Below, piece by piece: positions 5,687-12,855 of a DNA stretch of 12,855 nucleotides. A program made the translations under genes and the position numbers. Numbering within the stretch: position 1 is the first letter of the stretch; each line of letters starts with the position of its first letter. Below the pieces are notes generated by a model. It ran no database searches and was not told the origin of the DNA. It was given only the letters and a program-made list of their open reading frames with translations. Origin of the DNA: an uncultured Duncaniella sp. (GTDB taxonomy: Bacteria; Bacteroidota; Bacteroidia; Bacteroidales; Muribaculaceae); contig CAJURI010000064.1 of the NCBI GenBank assembly GCA_910588795.1, positions 1 through 12,855 on the forward strand. Reading direction: 5' to 3'.

Positions 5687-7048
5687 TCAGATGTCAGTAA
5701 GGAGGGTTTTTCCCTCGGCTGTGGATATGTGTCGGTATATTTCATCGCACACTCTCACTACTTCAGGGAACTCTTTGTCGAAGCCCGGGATGAAGTTGTC
5801 TTCGCCATGGTTGCGGAGTGTGTCTATGACATATGACATGGTGTAGTGATCGATGCTTAATGCCGGCTGAACGGGGAGTTCATCGGATATCTCATTTTCT
5901 CCTTGCGGGGCTATTCTGACAAGCAGACCGCATTTCAGAAGCCGGTCTATGATATTGGCGGTAAGCCGGGACGGGATATTGTATCTGTTTGAGATATCCG
6001 ATACGGTAAGCGGTGGCTCTCCGGCAGCAAATTTCTTGAGAATTATAGAGAGTACTGCCATTGATACTTTGCGTCGGTAGTTTTCAGATATGTTTTGAGT
6101 CTGCTTGTTAAAGCTGAACAGTGATATGTTCTGTGCTGAACAGCATATGAGCGCGCCGGCAAGTGTGATAAGCCATGACAGCTGCATCCATATGAGCATT
6201 AACGGTAGAAACGAGAATGAACCGTATATCGCGTTGTACTTTGACACGTACAACTGTCCGCTGACGAACAGCCACTGGAGCACCTGGAAAGCGGTCCCGG
6301 CTATAGCCCCGGCAGGGAACGCGTTTTTGAATTTCACCTTTGCATTGGGGATGAGCATATAGGCTCCGGTGAAGAATAGCCATGCAAACAGGAAGCTTAC
6401 GCAGTCGAGGAGAAATTCTATGAACGGTGTCACGAATTCAAACGGCAGCAAGCGTTGAATTGTGTTGGACATGAATATCTGTAGACCTCCTGAGCATATC
6501 ATAAGCACCGGGAGTATTATGCATATTGCAAGGTAGTCGGTGGCTTTACGGAATATGGAGCGGTCGATAGTGACGCCCCACACTTCATTGAAGGTCTCTT
6601 CCACACTGTCGAGCAGAGATACGATGGTCCATAGAAGGAATACTAAGCCCACGCCGACAAAGATTCCTTCGGAGGCTTGGGCGAGACATGAGTCTACAAA
6701 TGAGAAGGCCATCTCCAGGGCTTTTTGCTGGGAAGGGAAGTAGTGAAAAAGCTGTGTCTGAAGCAGATTCTGGAATCCGAATCCACGTCCGATGGCAAAT
6801 ACCAGAGCCAGAGCAGGCACTATGGCAAGAAGCGTGCGGTACGTCATGGCGCATGCTTTGCTCTGCAGGTCGGTGCTTAGAAAAGTTTTTACAGTGAGAT
6901 TGATCGTCTTTATGATATTTACTTTCAGCGTGGTGCGATGGTCTTCCCACACACCTTCGGAGCAGTAGGCCCATAAGTCCATTACACGGGCATATATGCT
7001 CCTGTAGCGGGCTGCAATCTTCTCAGTGAATTTCTGTTCACTTTTCAT
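5687..7048 (-). CDS. YihY/BrkB family inner-membrane protein with C-terminal winged-helix-like domain
   Basis: This is an integral membrane protein of a family with no settled function (formerly mis-annotated as ribonuclease BN). It has 453 aa. The N-terminal 55 residues are soluble. The YihY core then has about six membrane segments near 67-90, 127-150, 168-192, 208-232, 245-265 and 279-305, including the family-type stretches ACAMTYRTLLAIVPALAL (65-82) and YGSFSFLPLMLIWMQLSW (275-292). After it comes a soluble tail of about 145 residues; 328-382 looks like a winged-helix fold (LTVSDISNRYNIPSRLTANIIDRLLKCGLL), followed by an acidic helical end. The shorter proteobacterial YihY lacks this tail. 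The start overlaps the lipoprotein gene by 11 bp, implying cotranscription and translational coupling. Confidence 0.9.
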   Translation of the reverse strand: MKSEQKFTEKIAARYRSIYARVMDLWAYCSEGVWEDHRTTLKVNIIKTINLTVKTFLSTDLQSKACAMTYRTLLAIVPALALVFAIGRGFGFQNLLQTQLFHYFPSQQKALEMAFSFVDSCLAQASEGIFVGVGLVFLLWTIVSLLDSVEETFNEVWGVTIDRSIFRKATDYLAICIILPVLMICSGGLQIFMSNTIQRLLPFEFVTPFIEFLLDCVSFLFAWLFFTGAYMLIPNAKVKFKNAFPAGAIAGTAFQVLQWLFVSGQLYVSKYNAIYGSFSFLPLMLIWMQLSWLITLAGALICCSAQNISLFSFNKQTQNISENYRRKVSMAVLSIILKKFAAGEPPLTVSDISNRYNIPSRLTANIIDRLLKCGLLVRIAPQGENEISDELPVQPALSIDHYTMSYVIDTLRNHGEDNFIPGFDKEFPEVVRVCDEIYRHISTAEGKTLLTDI

Positions 7049-7892
7049 CGTCGGTCTTTTCTACAAATGTCTTTGCCGCCTGGGCGCGTGCTATGTCGAG
7101 GGCACGGGTCAGTTTTTCTTTTTCAAGTGCCGCCACTTTGGCTTGCCGCATTATTGTGGAGTATTCGTAAAGAGTGGCAATCTCCTGTATCTGAGATTGC
7201 GGAAGTGGCATCGAATAAGTGGATGAGCCGTTGAATGTCAATGTCATCGGCTGTGAACGGTGAAGCATAATGAAATGTCCGAGAGAATCGCATTCAGCTC
7301 CTATGTATGTGATAATCTCCGCTCCCATTGACCTGTCATTGCGTTCTCCGTCATGGGGTATTGCCGAAGTTGAGGCACTCGCTTCATTGCACGTCACAGT
7401 GACTGAGGTGCTTTTTACGGGGCGTGCTTTCAGGGATGAGATGAGATAGAAGCTTCCGTCAGGATTCAGTCGGGCCTGAAGGCCGTTGGAGCCCACGATG
7501 CCGCCGTCTTTGGCGTTGATCCCTACGTAATATCCCTCGATCGGATTTTTTACGTATCGTATGAGCTTTTGTAGCGAGTCTCCTTTCACACCGAGCACTG
7601 CAAGAATGGAGTCGGCTGTCTCAAGCCGCCGCAGTGTCAGTCCTTCGGTGGCGCGAGTGGTGATGTGGAGTGCTTCCCTGCGTATGTCTATCTGGTCCGG
7701 ATAGGTCCTTTTCAGAGAGTCGGCCAGAGAGAGGGCAGAAGAATAGTCTCCTCTGTCAAAGGCCTGTGTGGCTGCATCTAATAGCCCCCGGGCTTTATCC
7801 TTGTCGGCTGAGCCTGAACAAGAGGTCAGCAGTGCGAGTGAAGTCAGTATGGCGATGGGTGCCAGCCTTAGTCTAATTGCTGCGTTGAACAT
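7038..7892 (-). CDS. predicted lipoprotein of unknown function
   Basis: I do not recognise this 284-aa protein. Residues 1-25 are a lipoprotein signal: basic N-region, hydrophobic core and lipobox LLTSC with Cys25 as the acylated residue. Residues about 33-67 look like one TPR-type helical hairpin (ARGLLDAATQAFDRGDYSSA). The middle (115-225) is probably beta-rich, with GYYVGINAKDGGIVGSNG at 120-137, and the end (235-277) is a predicted coiled coil rich in Ala, Lys and Glu. It likely sits in the periplasm, anchored to the inner or outer membrane. The start overlaps the relA end by 20 bp and the stop overlaps yihY by 11 bp, so the three genes are almost certainly one transcript. No catalytic motif is apparent; a structural or scaffolding role is conceivable. 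Confidence 0.85.
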   Translation of the reverse strand: MFNAAIRLRLAPIAILTSLALLTSCSGSADKDKARGLLDAATQAFDRGDYSSALSLADSLKRTYPDQIDIRREALHITTRATEGLTLRRLETADSILAVLGVKGDSLQKLIRYVKNPIEGYYVGINAKDGGIVGSNGLQARLNPDGSFYLISSLKARPVKSTSVTVTCNEASASTSAIPHDGERNDRSMGAEIITYIGAECDSLGHFIMLHRSQPMTLTFNGSSTYSMPLPQSQIQEIATLYEYSTIMRQAKVAALEKEKLTRALDIARAQAAKTFVEKTDDEK

Positions 7893-10071
7893 CTTTTACC
7901 CCTTTTACGGTTTTTATTTTCTTTATTATATTGTTGAGTGAAGAGGTGTCATTGATGCCGAGAACAATGTTCCCGGAGAACATCCCGTCGTGTGATTCTA
8001 TGGATATGTTACGCATGTTCACATCTTTTTCCTTGTTGATTATAGATGTGATATTGGTGACGATATTGAGGTCGTCATTGCCGACTATGCGAACATTGGC
8101 GGCAAACTGATTGCCTGCTTTCCCTGACCAGCGGGTGCGTATCAGCCGGTATGGGTAGCGTTCACGTATATGTCCGGCGTTAGGGCAGTCAATACGGTGT
8201 ATCTTGATGGCTCCTTCGGCTGACACAAATCCAAATACTTCGTCTCCATATATTGGGTTGCAGCATTTTGACAGGCGGTAGTTGACTCCTTTGATGTTGT
8301 CGCCGATCACAAGTATGTCGTCATTCCCGTCGGAATGGCGTTCATTGGGATCCATGAGCTCGAATTCCTCCGCGCTTCTACGCTCTATTTCCGCTTTATG
8401 ATCGGTGGAATATATGAGTTCGTAGGTGGCTATGACATCATTGACGTCCAGAGATTCATCGGCTACAGCTTTATAGAAGTCTGTCACAGTGCGGTAGCCG
8501 AGTTTCTTTATGGCACGCATCAGAGTGCCTTCTTCAAGCTCGATCTTGCGGTTTTTGCATCGGCGTTGCAGCAGTTCGCGGCCGTATTCCGATGACCTGT
8601 TGGCCCTTTCGTTGATGGTCTGGCGTATCTTGTTGCGTGCTTTTGTGGTCACGACAAAATTGAGCCAGTCAAGTTTGGGCGACTGTGAGGGTGATGTCAG
8701 GATCTCTACTGTGTCGCCTGAGGTCAGTTTGTGGTTAAGTTTACGGTTGCGCCCGTTCACCTTGCCGCCAACGCATGAGCATCCTAATTTTGAATGCACG
8801 GCAAACGCGAAGTCAAGGACCGATGCCCCCATAGGGAGCCTGTAGAGATCTCCCATAGGTGTGAAGATGAAGACCTCCTTGTCGTAAAGGTCCATCTTGA
8901 AATTTTTCATCAGTTCCATTGGGCCGTCGGCAGTCTCGAGGATGTCGCGGACGTTGTTCATCCACGTGTCAAGCTGCCCTTCGCTTTTGATGCCTTTGTA
9001 TCTCCAGTGGGCGGCGAGACCTTTTTCTGCCACAAGGTCCATTCGGCGCGTGCGAATCTGGACTTCCACCCATTTGTTGCCGGGCCCCATCACGGTGGTG
9101 TGCAGAGATTCGTATCCGTTGCCCTTGGGAATTGACAGCCAGTCCTTGAGCCTTTTGGGATTGGAAGTGTACATGTCGGTGACTATGGAGAACACTCTCC
9201 AGCATTCGGCTTTCTCGTCTTCACGTGGCACGTCGAGAATGATGCGGATCGCAAAAAGGTCGTAGATGCCCGACATCTCTATTTGCTGCTTGCGCAATTT
9301 GTTCCAAATGGAGAAAATGCTTTTTGTGCGTCCTTTTATCTCATATTTCAGTCCGGTCTTGTCGAGTTTCTCTTTTACCGGAGCTATGAATGATGCGATG
9401 TAGGCATCACGGGCAGCTTTTGTTTCGTTAAGTTCCTTTGCTATTTTGGTGTAGGTGTCTCTCGAAGTGTATTTGAGTGACATGTCCTCAAGCTCGCTCT
9501 TTATTTTGTAAAGGCCGAGACGGTGGGCGAGGGGTGCGTACAGATAATTTGCTTCGAAGGCTGTGTCGATGACAAATTTCTCGTCCGGATGATGATTTAT
9601 GGCGCGCATTAGGATCAGGCGGTCCACAATCATTATAATTATCACGCGTATGTCATCGGCAAGAGCCATGAGAAGACGCCGGAAATTGTCAGTCTTCACC
9701 ACTGTCTGCTTTCCGTAGAGGGTTGTCACTTTCATGAGACCTGTAACAAGATGTGCCACATCTGCATCCCAAAGTTCTTCTATGCGGCTGATTTCCAGAG
9801 TGCCGGCCGCACACAGATTGTATATCAGTGTGGCGACAATCATGTTGCGGTCAGGTGACACCATCTCGCATAGGGCTATGCATGTCTCTATCGAGCGAGA
9901 TATGGGATCGATGCCGTGGGCGCATGAAGGTGAGTAGCCATTCTTGAAGGCGTCTTTATAGATTTTGCGAATCTTAGCATAGTCAGTTGGCTCGCTTACA
10001 ATTGAAGCGTCAACGGCGAGTTTGCGGACGAGTTCGCGAAGATCTGTCTGTGTTGTTTTGTTCCCTTCCAT
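7873..10071 (-). CDS. relA: RelA/SpoT family (p)ppGpp synthetase with degenerate hydrolase domain
   Basis: This enzyme makes the stringent-response alarmone (p)ppGpp from ATP and GTP/GDP on the ribosome. Numbering from the ATG at 10071 gives 732 aa. The HD region (about 55-180) has lost its core: where active hydrolases have a His-Asp pair in LLHDVVEDT, this protein has LIYNLCAAGT (82-91). The synthetase domain (about 240-357) looks intact: GRTKSIFSIWNKL (247-259), Asp271 in YDLFAIRI, RLKD (307-310), GYESLHTTV (319-327), EVQIRT and AAHWRYKG. Then come a TGS domain (about 400-460), a Cys/His region (C603, C604, H625, C629) and a terminal ACT domain (657-729). A monofunctional synthetase is inferred. 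An in-frame ATG at 10140 adds 23 residues and overlaps murA by 22 bp; the shorter start is preferred because those residues look uncharacteristic. Confidence 0.93.
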   Translation of the reverse strand: MEGNKTTQTDLRELVRKLAVDASIVSEPTDYAKIRKIYKDAFKNGYSPSCAHGIDPISRSIETCIALCEMVSPDRNMIVATLIYNLCAAGTLEISRIEELWDADVAHLVTGLMKVTTLYGKQTVVKTDNFRRLLMALADDIRVIIIMIVDRLILMRAINHHPDEKFVIDTAFEANYLYAPLAHRLGLYKIKSELEDMSLKYTSRDTYTKIAKELNETKAARDAYIASFIAPVKEKLDKTGLKYEIKGRTKSIFSIWNKLRKQQIEMSGIYDLFAIRIILDVPREDEKAECWRVFSIVTDMYTSNPKRLKDWLSIPKGNGYESLHTTVMGPGNKWVEVQIRTRRMDLVAEKGLAAHWRYKGIKSEGQLDTWMNNVRDILETADGPMELMKNFKMDLYDKEVFIFTPMGDLYRLPMGASVLDFAFAVHSKLGCSCVGGKVNGRNRKLNHKLTSGDTVEILTSPSQSPKLDWLNFVVTTKARNKIRQTINERANRSSEYGRELLQRRCKNRKIELEEGTLMRAIKKLGYRTVTDFYKAVADESLDVNDVIATYELIYSTDHKAEIERRSAEEFELMDPNERHSDGNDDILVIGDNIKGVNYRLSKCCNPIYGDEVFGFVSAEGAIKIHRIDCPNAGHIRERYPYRLIRTRWSGKAGNQFAANVRIVGNDDLNIVTNITSIINKEKDVNMRNISIESHDGMFSGNIVLGINDTSSLNNIIKKIKTVKGVKDVQRSN

Positions 10072-10118
10072 TGTGTACTGCAGAAATGGATTTGAGACTG
10101 TATGGGCGTTATTCCTTT

Positions 10119-11429
10119 CTATTCCCGCCGTGATATGCATGCCCCGGCTGATGACAGTCTGGTATCGATGGCTTCATAACCGCGGTCAATCTGGTCGATG
10201 TTGTCGATGGTCGACATCCCATTTGCACTCAGGGCGGCAATGAGCATCGCTATGCCGGCTCGTATGTCAGGAGAATGCATATTGTTAGCTCTGAGAGGCA
10301 CTTTGTGGTCGAGCCCTATCACTACGGCCCTGTGCGGATCGCAAAGCATGATCTGGGCTCCCATGTCGATGAGTCGATCGACAAAGAACAGGCGGCTCTC
10401 GAACATCTTCTGATGTATCAGCACTGATCCGCGACACTGTGTGGCGGTGACGAGCATCACAGAAAGGAGGTCGGGTGTCAGTCCCGGCCATGGCGCATCG
10501 GCTATGGTCGGGATCGAGCCGTCAAGATTGGTCTCGATTTCGTAGACGTCTTGTGCCGGTATGAATATGTCGTCGCCGCGTCGTTCGAGCTTTATGCCGA
10601 GACGCCTGAACGCATCAGGTATTATGCCGAGATTGTCGTAGGATACATCTTTGATGGTTAGTTCGCTCTGGGTCAGTGCCGCCATGCCTATGAAGCTTCC
10701 CACTTCGATCATGTCGGGAAGTATGGTGTGCTCTGCACCTCCTATGTGGCTTGACCCGGTGATATGCAGTAGATTCGAGCCGATGCCGTCAATCTTTACA
10801 CCCATCTGTGTGAGCATACGGCAAAGCTGCTGTACATATGGCTCGCATGCCGCATTATATATAGTTGTGGTGCCTTCGGCCAGGGCGGCTGCCATGATGA
10901 TGTTGGCTGTGCCGGTTACGGATGCCTCGTCAAGGAGCATATAGCAACCTTTAAGCCCGTTCACCGTTACAAGGTAATAGGCCTGCCTCTCTTCGTTGTA
11001 TGCTATCATGGCTCCGAGTTTGGAGAGCCCTGTTATGTGGGTGTCAACTTTTCTGCGTCCAATCTTGTCACCGCCCGGTTTGGCGAAATATGATTGGCCA
11101 AGACGGGCGAGCAGCGGGCCTACGACAAGCACTGACCCACGCAATCCTGCACAGCGAGCTACAAAGTCGGCACTGGATATGTAGTCCTCATCGAGGTCAT
11201 CGGCCTGAAAACGATAGCTGTGCTCACCGATTTTCTCCACCTTGACGTTCATGGCTTTGAGCAGGTCTATGAGATTCTTCACGTCAAGAATATTCGGGAC
11301 ATTATGTATGGTCACTGGTTCAGATGTCAACAGTACTGCGCTTATCACCTGAAGTGCCTCGTTCTTTGCTCCTTGTGGCTTTATGTTGCCGTTGAGGCGA
11401 TGTCCGCCTTCGATTATGTATTTGCTCAT
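10119..11429 (-). CDS. murA: UDP-N-acetylglucosamine 1-carboxyvinyltransferase (Cys-to-Asp type)
   Basis: MurA catalyses the first committed step of peptidoglycan precursor synthesis, transferring enolpyruvate from PEP to UDP-GlcNAc in the cytoplasm. From the ATG at 11429 it has 436 aa, the normal length. Visible are the N-terminal PQGAKNEAL with the catalytic Lys22-Asn23 pair, Asp320 in WPGLTPDLLSVM, and Arg390 in SPDIRAG. The flexible-loop motif is PGGDKIGRRKVD (118-129), so the usual catalytic Cys (Cys115 in E. coli) is Asp121. That substitution is known to keep activity and to confer insensitivity to fosfomycin. The frame is open upstream to an ATG at 11522 that would overlap murB by 14 bp, but those 31 residues are hydrophobic and not MurA-like, while MSKYIIEGG is a typical start. 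It lies 79 bp after murB and 47 bp before the preferred relA start. Confidence 0.96.
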   Translation of the reverse strand: MSKYIIEGGHRLNGNIKPQGAKNEALQVISAVLLTSEPVTIHNVPNILDVKNLIDLLKAMNVKVEKIGEHSYRFQADDLDEDYISSADFVARCAGLRGSVLVVGPLLARLGQSYFAKPGGDKIGRRKVDTHITGLSKLGAMIAYNEERQAYYLVTVNGLKGCYMLLDEASVTGTANIIMAAALAEGTTTIYNAACEPYVQQLCRMLTQMGVKIDGIGSNLLHITGSSHIGGAEHTILPDMIEVGSFIGMAALTQSELTIKDVSYDNLGIIPDAFRRLGIKLERRGDDIFIPAQDVYEIETNLDGSIPTIADAPWPGLTPDLLSVMLVTATQCRGSVLIHQKMFESRLFFVDRLIDMGAQIMLCDPHRAVVIGLDHKVPLRANNMHSPDIRAGIAMLIAALSANGMSTIDNIDQIDRGYEAIDTRLSSAGACISRRE

Positions 11430-11508
11430 TGTTGAATAGTTGATGACGAAGAGAAAGGATGTGATATAGTAGGGGATAGGTCTGTCTAACGAGTTTAACG
11501 CTGCTTTG

Positions 11509-12525
11509 TCAGATATGTTCAACTTCAGGTATTAATGTGACTCCGTATTTCTGCTTTACGGAATTCACAATGGATTTTTCAAGATCCAATACCTCTGTCG
11601 CGGTCGCTTTGCGTTCAGGATTGACGATCACTAATGGCTGCAGATGCCATACTGCCACGTTGCCTGCTTGTCGTCCTTTCCATCCACACTGGTCAATTAG
11701 CCATGCTGCCGGGATCTTCCATCCTCCTTCGACTTTGAAATGCGGAAATGAATCATTGCCGGTCGTGTCGATTATATGCTGTAATTGCTCCTGAGTGATT
11801 ACCGGATTCTTGAAAAAACTTCCTGCGCTGGGCGTTACAGACGGATCGGGCAGCTTGGAGTTTCGCACATTGATCACGGCCTCGCGTACCTGCCATGGTG
11901 AGGATGGCAAGGTGGAAAAACAGCTTTTGAGGGCAGGATAGTCGATATTGGGCGACAGCATCGAGGTAAGTTTGTAGACTACTGAATGTATTATCATGCA
12001 TCCTCGCAGCTCGGGGCGTTTGAATATTGAATCGCGGTAGCCATAATGGCAGTCCTCGCATCTCAATGTCACGAAATCGTCCTTCTCGCGGTCGTAAGCG
12101 TTGACTTCGACGATGGCATCGGAAGCTTCCGAACCGTAGGCACCGACGTTCTGTACAGCTGAAGCACCTACCTCGCCGGGAATCCCTGACAGGTTCTCGA
12201 CTCCCCAAAGCTCCCGATCGCATGCCCATCGGATAAAATCATCCATTTTTTCTCCCGCTCCGACTTTCACTTTGACAAATGGATAATCCTCTTCGACAAT
12301 TTCAATCCCTTTGATGCGGCTGTGAGCCACAATGCCGGGAAAGTCGGATGTAAAAAGAAGATTGCTCCCTTCACCGATATGCAGGAAGTCGACATTCGGA
12401 CGTAACGTAGAGAGTATGAACGGAATATCCTCCGGACAGTCGTATTCGATATAGCAGCCGCATTTAGCAGGAATGGCAAATGTGGTCACTGATGATAGCT
12501 CGAAGTTTTGTCTCGTAGTAATCAT
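11509..12525 (-). CDS. murB: UDP-N-acetylenolpyruvoylglucosamine reductase
   Basis: MurB is the FAD-dependent cytoplasmic enzyme that reduces the MurA product with NADPH to UDP-N-acetylmuramic acid. It has 338 aa and is of the longer, E. coli-like type I, which carries the extra YGYRDSIFK segment (161-169). FAD-binding motifs are GEGSNLL (51-57) and GIPGEVGASAVQNVGAYG (114-131). Catalytic residues fit Arg164 in YGYRDS, Ser236 in AGSFFKNP (234-241), and Glu334 near the C-terminus in PEVEHI. It is the first gene of the minus-strand train and is followed by murA, so two successive pathway enzymes are adjacent. The start (MITTRQNF) is the only good one. Its 5' region is shared with the divergent tRNA-Ser gene. 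Confidence 0.97.
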   Translation of the reverse strand: MITTRQNFELSSVTTFAIPAKCGCYIEYDCPEDIPFILSTLRPNVDFLHIGEGSNLLFTSDFPGIVAHSRIKGIEIVEEDYPFVKVKVGAGEKMDDFIRWACDRELWGVENLSGIPGEVGASAVQNVGAYGSEASDAIVEVNAYDREKDDFVTLRCEDCHYGYRDSIFKRPELRGCMIIHSVVYKLTSMLSPNIDYPALKSCFSTLPSSPWQVREAVINVRNSKLPDPSVTPSAGSFFKNPVITQEQLQHIIDTTGNDSFPHFKVEGGWKIPAAWLIDQCGWKGRQAGNVAVWHLQPLVIVNPERKATATEVLDLEKSIVNSVKQKYGVTLIPEVEHI

Positions 12526-12529
12526 AGCA

Positions 12530-12537
12530 CAAATTTA
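12530..12537 (-). promoter_or_regulatory. possible -7 box for murB
   Basis: Minus-strand TAAATTTG matches TAnnTTTG, but it ends just 4 bp before the murB ATG, and no TTTG is found at the -33 spacing. A transcript from here would be leaderless, so the real promoter may lie further upstream, near the tRNA gene. Confidence 0.25.
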
Positions 12538-12584
12538 TGCAAAAAATTTCAATAAAAACAGATGGAAATTAAAAAATAAATTTC

Positions 12585-12592
12585 TAACTTTG
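12585..12592 (+). promoter_or_regulatory. -7 box for tRNA-Ser
   Basis: TAACTTTG matches the TAnnTTTG consensus and ends 16 bp before the first base of the tRNA, leaving a short 5' leader for RNase P removal. The -33 position has no clear TTTG. Confidence 0.5.
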
Positions 12593-12608
12593 CACTGCAA
12601 TTGACCAA

Positions 12609-12695
12609 GGAAAGATGCCGGAGTGGTCGATCGGGGCGGTCTCGAAAACCGTTGTGCCCTTGCGGGCACCCAGGGTTCGAATCCCTGTCTTTCCG
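12609..12695 (+). tRNA. tRNA-Ser (anticodon CGA)
   Basis: The acceptor stem pairs GGAAAGA (12609-12615) with TCTTTCC (12688-12694), with G12695 as discriminator. The anticodon loop is CTCGAAA, with CGA at 12643-12645, so it reads the serine codon UCG. The long variable arm GTGCCC-TTGC-GGGCAC is typical of class II tRNA-Ser. The T arm is CAGGG-TTCGAAT-CCCTG. The 3' CCA is not encoded. The total of 87 nt is normal for tRNA-Ser. Confidence 0.96.
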
Positions 12696-12698
12696 CGA

Positions 12699-12714
12699 AT
12701 GTACCCACGTACAT
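12699..12714 (+). repeat. short hairpin between tRNA-Ser and its terminator
   Basis: ATGTAC (12699-12704) and GTACAT (12709-12714) can pair around CCAC, four bases after the tRNA discriminator. It would sit in the 3' trailer of the tRNA precursor and might affect end processing, but with 6 bp it may be chance. Confidence 0.3.
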
Positions 12715-12721
12715 CACAAGA

Positions 12722-12754
12722 AAAAGCCTGTAACTATCAAAGTTACAGGCTTTT
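12722..12754 (+). terminator. intrinsic terminator of tRNA-Ser
   Basis: AAAAGCCTGTAACT (12722-12735) and AGTTACAGGCTTTT (12741-12754) form a perfect 14-bp stem with the loop ATCAA, ending in a T-run on the plus strand. It begins 27 bp after the tRNA. Because the left arm starts with A residues it could also work in the opposite direction. Confidence 0.85.
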
Positions 12755-12855
12755 ATCTTACCAACCCCATTGTTAAGAATTGTTAATTGCGACAGTAAAA
12801 CGGCTCAAGCCGAAATCTCGGTGCATTTGTTAAAAAGAGGAGAATATAGTGTTAA
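12755..12855. other. intergenic right edge with repeated TGTTAA words
   Basis: No gene begins in the last 101 bases. TGTTAA occurs four times (near 12774, 12782, 12828 and at the very end), and CGGC-TCAA-GCCG (12801-12812) could form a small hairpin. These bases may be the upstream region of a gene outside the window. Confidence 0.35.

Noticed and set aside
8794..9265. Plus-strand frames inside relA
   Set aside because: They are antisense to the conserved synthetase and TGS domains and show no domain or promoter of their own.
10072..10140. Longer relA start overlapping murA
   Set aside because: Not excluded, but the extra 23 residues look unlike the family, and the ATG at 10071 gives a typical charged cytoplasmic start.
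11430..11522. Longer murA start overlapping murB
   Set aside because: The additional 31 residues are hydrophobic and unlike MurA; the ATG at 11429 gives the standard start and length.
12535..12717. Minus-strand frame across the tRNA gene
   Set aside because: It is antisense to a complete tRNA-Ser; translated tRNA complements are a common false ORF.

Overview
The window looks like chromosomal DNA of a Bacteroidales bacterium, perhaps Muribaculaceae-like (family-level placement is inference). Three things point there. The promoters fit the Bacteroidetes pattern TTTG-N19/20-TAnnTTTG, and start codons lack obvious Shine-Dalgarno sequences. The proteins have Bacteroidetes-type features: a MurA with Asp in place of the catalytic Cys, a RelA-type protein with a decayed HD domain, and a YihY protein with an extra C-terminal domain. 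There is also a secreted GH51 arabinofuranosidase.

Layout from left to right: rsgA (minus, ribosome-assembly GTPase) diverges from a secreted GH51 alpha-L-arabinofuranosidase (plus). Two hairpins follow the GH51 gene. The stronger one overlaps the promoter of a small Tat-exported TIGR04076-like protein (plus). That gene overlaps by 11 bp, tail to tail, with an XRE-type DNA-binding protein gene (minus) that has a clean Bacteroidetes promoter. Next is about 770 bp of very AT-rich DNA with no convincing gene but several inverted repeats and recurrent ATGTGCRAWT-like words, one of which lies on the XRE promoter.

From 12525 down to 5242 a minus-strand gene train reads murB - murA - relA - lipoprotein - yihY - ridA and ends at a good terminator at 5175-5210. 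The last four genes before ridA are tightly packed: relA/lipoprotein overlap by 20 bp and lipoprotein/yihY by 11 bp. The train links two cytoplasmic steps of peptidoglycan precursor synthesis, a (p)ppGpp synthetase, two envelope proteins of unknown function and a reactive-enamine deaminase. On the right, a tRNA-Ser(CGA) gene faces away from murB and is closed by a 14-bp terminator hairpin.

Most of the window is ordinary housekeeping. The parts least explained by known genes are the AT-rich repeat-bearing region beside the XRE gene, the XRE/TIGR04076 pair, and the unrecognised lipoprotein between relA and yihY. No CRISPR array, transposase, integrase or recognisable defence system was seen.
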